NCBI GenBank assembly: GCA_017515985.1
Contig: JAFWDV010000009.1
Location: forward strand, 1 to 46,831
DNA from: Clostridia bacterium
GTDB lineage: Bacteria > Bacillota > Clostridia > TANB77 > CAG-508
Length of the DNA stretch: 46,831 nt
Reading direction: 5' to 3'
Position 1 is the first letter of the stretch, and every line of letters begins with the position of its first letter. Positions 43,789 through 46,831 of the stretch are shown one piece after another. The notes beneath the pieces are model-generated. The model was not told the origin of the DNA. It worked only from the letters and a program-made list of their open reading frames with translations, and ran no database searches. The position numbers and the translations under genes were made by a program.

Positions 43789-45525
43789 TTAAAACAATTT
43801 TTCTTTAATAGTTTGCCAAATTGCATCGTCTTCGTTGCCTTTTTGCCAATATGCTGCACCAGCTAAATTGTATTTATTAATCAAATCTAGTTTACAGCCT
43901 ATAGAATCCGCATCTTCCATCCACATTTTGTATGTATATCCTGCTTCATCATATTCTATATAGTTTTGCTTAGCATATTCTAGCCATTCCTTGTGTGAAG
44001 CCTTCTTTACATACTTTTCTTCATCTTTCATAGCAACATTATATGCATCTGCAGTAGTTCCATCACTATTAACCTTCCAAAGCCTTGTATAAAAAGGTAT
44101 TGCAACTATAATCTTATTTGGATCAACTTTTTCATTGTTTATAAATTTCTTTATGTTTTTCTCAACCCAATCTAATGAAGCAACACTACCTTGTTTTTTA
44201 GAGCCTTTTGTGTTTTGATCGTATGCCATAAATACTACGTAATCCGCATATCTTCCTATCGTATTTCTATCATAACATAAAGACCAGTTATCTGAACCAT
44301 CTGGCTCTGTAACATCAACAGAAAGCTTAACATTTAAACTTGCAAGTCTTGGCTTTAGCTCTATTATAAATCTTGAGAAAGCATCTTTATCACTTTTGTA
44401 CATATTCTCAAAATCAATATTTATTCCATCTAAGTCATATTTTTTGGCATATGCAGCAATTTGTTTAATTACATCTTCTCTTTTTTTGTAATCATTAATC
44501 CATTCAGAAAAATTTTTCACTATGTCTGAAGATTCGTTATTATTTGCCACTCTCGCCCATACTTCACAGTTGTTCGACTTTGCCCATTTTATATAGTTTT
44601 CCCCAGCTGTACCAACATTTTCCTTAACCGTAGTTCCTTCCATAAAAAAGAATGTAGGTGATACAACATTAAATCCTTCTCGATAATCACTTTGACTTTT
44701 CTTTGGAGCTTTTCCATATTTTTCATGGAAATACTCCCAAACTAAGCTAACTTTCTTAGTTTCAACCTTTTCTTTTTCTCTTTCTTTTCTTGTATTAACT
44801 AAATCGCTATTCTTAATATATCCAAGAGTACCATTTTCGGTTCTAATATAGGTCCAATTCTTTGCTACTTTATTTTCTTGATTGCTAACGAACCCATTAA
44901 TTTTTCCCATAACACCACTTTTACTATACTCACTACTTGAAGCTGACTGGTTATCAGAATCACATACATAAACTTTAGCTCCAGCATCTATTTTTTCTAA
45001 TTTTTTTGATAACAGTGTAGCTTTACTTCTTACACTAGTAGCACTGTTAATATCAGCCACTGTACACTCATCACCTAATGATTCTATTAAAACAGTGTTT
45101 GTCTTATCCTTGTAGCTTACATTAATGTTATACACACTATTAAGTTTTGAAATCGGAACATAGTATAAATCATCTTCTTTAATAATCTTTATATCATTTG
45201 TTACATTTCCATTTATATCTAATGAATTATTATTTATATCAAAACATGCGATATTACTATTGTCAGCTGCTACTATATAATTGTATTTTTCATCTAAATA
45301 TAAATTCTTGTCATAATAGTTTTCAATATCTTTTGTTGATAAATATACTTCTCCATCCTTCAATATTACTTTGCCCTTCATTTTGGACGTTACATTTTTA
45401 TAATTTATTACAAGATTTATCTTATCTTCATAACCAGTTTTTTGGTAATTTGTAGCTATATATAAGCAAAATGCAATTGCTGCTAAAAATATTATTACCA
45501 ATATAATGTTTCTAATTGTTCTCAT
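43789..45525 (-). CDS. Membrane-anchored GH18 glycoside hydrolase with SH3-like domain
   Basis: 578 residues. One N-terminal membrane helix (~7-25), a copper-amine-oxidase-N-like stalk (~35-150), an SH3-like region (~153-242), then a GH18 barrel. DGINIDFE (366-373) is the DxxDxDxE active motif with Asn in the third conserved place, as in YaaH/SleL-type enzymes; E373 is the likely acid. AVSPTFFF-like and WQKGNED segments fit. YaaH-type GH18 acts on peptidoglycan or spore cortex, but chitin-like substrates are possible. It follows pgi by 23 bases. Confidence 0.88.
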   Translation of the reverse strand: MRTIRNIILVIIFLAAIAFCLYIATNYQKTGYEDKINLVINYKNVTSKMKGKVILKDGEVYLSTKDIENYYDKNLYLDEKYNYIVAADNSNIACFDINNNSLDINGNVTNDIKIIKEDDLYYVPISKLNSVYNINVSYKDKTNTVLIESLGDECTVADINSATSVRSKATLLSKKLEKIDAGAKVYVCDSDNQSASSSEYSKSGVMGKINGFVSNQENKVAKNWTYIRTENGTLGYIKNSDLVNTRKEREKEKVETKKVSLVWEYFHEKYGKAPKKSQSDYREGFNVVSPTFFFMEGTTVKENVGTAGENYIKWAKSNNCEVWARVANNNESSDIVKNFSEWINDYKKREDVIKQIAAYAKKYDLDGINIDFENMYKSDKDAFSRFIIELKPRLASLNVKLSVDVTEPDGSDNWSLCYDRNTIGRYADYVVFMAYDQNTKGSKKQGSVASLDWVEKNIKKFINNEKVDPNKIIVAIPFYTRLWKVNSDGTTADAYNVAMKDEEKYVKKASHKEWLEYAKQNYIEYDEAGYTYKMWMEDADSIGCKLDLINKYNLAGAAYWQKGNEDDAIWQTIKEKLF

Positions 45526-45548
45526 ATTTACTCCTTAAATTACTATGT

Positions 45549-46831
45549 TTATTTATTTTTTCCAAGCAAATCATACATATTTGTTTTATATTTCTCAACG
45601 CCTGGCTGATCAAATGGATTTATATCAAATAACATCCCAGACATAGCACAAGCTTTTTCGAAGAAATATATTAGCTGACCTATAACTATTTCATCTAAAT
45701 GGTCTGCATTAATAATTATATTTGGAACATCACCATCCACATGTGCTAGAATGGTACCTTCCATTGCTTTTTTATTAACATATGATAACTTCTTACCTGC
45801 TATGTAGTTTAACTCATCTAAATTTTCATCATCATATCCTATAACAATATCAGAGCCTGAATGCTCTATATTTATTACTGTTTCAAATAAATTTCGTCTG
45901 CCTTCTTGAACATACTGACCTAATGAGTGAAGATCTGTTGTATATGTTACAGAAGCTGGAAAGATTCCAATATGATTTTTTCCTTCGCTCTCTCCAAATA
46001 ATTGTTTCCACCACTCTGAAAAATAAAATAGTTTTGGCTCATATGATGCAAGAATCTCAATATTCTTTTCATTGTCATATAATATGTTTCTTGCTACGGC
46101 ATATTTATAACAATCATTATATTTTAAATTATCATTATTATATGCTTCTGCGGCGCTCTTAGCTCCTGCCATTATATCATCTATATTAAACCCAGCAACC
46201 GCAATAGGTAATAAACCAACAGCTGTAAGTACTGAATACCTACCACCTATATTCTCTGGTATTGAAAGCTTTACGTATTTTTCTTGCATTGCAATTCTAT
46301 ATAGAGCCCCTTTTCTTCTTGTTGTAGTTACAAAAATACGTTTTCTTGCCTCATCAACGCCATATTTATTTTCTAACAAATTTCTAAAAATTCTAAATGC
46401 AATTGCAGGCTCTGTGGTTTTTCCAGATTTTGATATTACATTTATTGAAACATCTTTATCAGATATATAATCAATTATTTCATTGATATATGTAGGATTT
46501 AAATTATTACCTACATATAAAATTTCCGTGCTTTTCTTCTCAAATTTATTTGATAAAGCATCTATTACAGCCCTTGCTCCAAGATAGGAGCCACCAATTC
46601 CAATTACAACAAGCACATCAGAATCTGCTCTTACTTTTTTTGCAATTTTTTTGATTTTTTCAAATTCTTTTGTATCATAATTTATTGGCCAATCTATCCA
46701 TCCCGTGTAATTATTTATATTATCTACATTTTTATTTAGCTCTTTATGTATCTTTTTAACCTTATCCGCGTAAGCATTTATTTCACTATTTGATATTCCT
46801 GAATACTTCAAATTTATACCTAAATTATCCA
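45549..46831 (-). CDS. pgi: Glucose-6-phosphate isomerase (5' end missing)
   Basis: 427 codons visible; the open frame continues through the right edge (DNLGINLKYSG before the first internal TTG), so roughly 20 residues lie outside the window. VIGIGGSYLGARAV, VISKSGKTTEPAIAF, WWKQLFGESEGK and the C-terminal INPFDQPGVEKYK are Pgi signatures. Interconverts glucose 6-phosphate and fructose 6-phosphate. A TTG at 46811 is an artefact of the edge. Likely co-transcribed with the GH18 gene. Confidence 0.95.
   Translation of the reverse strand, partial: DNLGINLKYSGISNSEINAYADKVKKIHKELNKNVDNINNYTGWIDWPINYDTKEFEKIKKIAKKVRADSDVLVVIGIGGSYLGARAVIDALSNKFEKKSTEILYVGNNLNPTYINEIIDYISDKDVSINVISKSGKTTEPAIAFRIFRNLLENKYGVDEARKRIFVTTTRRKGALYRIAMQEKYVKLSIPENIGGRYSVLTAVGLLPIAVAGFNIDDIMAGAKSAAEAYNNDNLKYNDCYKYAVARNILYDNEKNIEILASYEPKLFYFSEWWKQLFGESEGKNHIGIFPASVTYTTDLHSLGQYVQEGRRNLFETVINIEHSGSDIVIGYDDENLDELNYIAGKKLSYVNKKAMEGTILAHVDGDVPNIIINADHLDEIVIGQLIYFFEKACAMSGMLFDINPFDQPGVEKYKTNMYDLLGKNK

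Noticed and set aside
46811..46831. pgi start at the TTG at 46811
   Set aside because: The frame stays open to the window edge, and the family needs about 20 more residues; the gene is cut, not complete.

Overview
The window reads as a piece of chromosome from a low-GC Firmicute of the Clostridia type, probably an uncultured gut lineage. Signs are the very A+T-rich DNA, strong AGGAGG-type ribosome sites, near-consensus sigma-A promoters with 17-base spacers, a T-box in front of thrS, RNase J, Spx/ArsC-like, DUF951, TrmR and VanZ proteins, and gene orders such as cmk/plsC/rpsA-like and queA-tgt. I cannot name the species. Every gene I accept is on the minus strand, so transcription runs from high to low coordinates. 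One feature atypical for Firmicutes is ribosomal protein L27: it has no cleavable N-terminal extension, and no Prp protease gene lies between rplU and rpmA.

Layout from left to right. 1-449 has no gene but carries two near-perfect tandem promoters facing out of the left edge, with a leader that looks like pre-rRNA. 450-3745 holds DUF951, hisS and gltX. 3831-7709 holds an OatA-like membrane O-acyltransferase and RNase J, the latter behind a leader of about 265 bases. 8085-8696 is a GC-richer stand-alone cassette of unknown function. 8779-16056 looks like one long operon: P-loop NTPase, a very short Asp23-like protein, a Cmk-PlsC fusion, an S1-domain RpsA-like protein, TypA/BipA, two hypotheticals and TrmR. 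16124-21644 holds a MATE transporter fused to a cytidylate-kinase-like domain, a degenerate GNAT and a SERCA-type Ca2+ ATPase. 21814-23163 is a second GC-richer cassette (membrane-anchored ComEC-like metallo-beta-lactamase protein plus a DUF3006-like partner). 23316-24072 is rplU-rpmA with a structured leader.

24154-27556 is an accessory locus: a 983-residue protein with two near-identical 221-residue repeats and a transglutaminase-like Cys-His-Asp core, translationally coupled to a small unknown protein. 27688-30651 is a tight operon (VanZ, cytidine deaminase, SDR oxidoreductase, a shrunken aldehyde-dehydrogenase-like protein, ArsC/Spx-like). 30792-34688 holds a coiled-coil protein, a CmpB-type membrane protein, phosphopentomutase and an acidic orphan; deoB and cdd together point to nucleoside salvage. 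34794-37033 is thrS with its T-box. 37091-42173 encodes a membrane-anchored WG-repeat protein, Tgt, QueA (queuosine) and an exported metalloprotease. 42300-46831 holds greA, an orphan, an anchored GH18 hydrolase and pgi, which is cut by the right edge.

The best leads are not a single named system. They are: (i) a dispersed GGGACGG-core palindromic repeat placed just 3' of thrS, queA and greA, which in queA supplies the stop codon; (ii) the tandem-duplicated transglutaminase-like protein; (iii) two GC-richer promoter-to-terminator cassettes; (iv) RNA structures that bridge or mask ribosome binding sites (trmR, the 302-residue orphan); and (v) several fused or shrunken enzymes (Cmk-PlsC, MATE-kinase, mini-ALDH, GNAT without its CoA loop, half-length Asp23).
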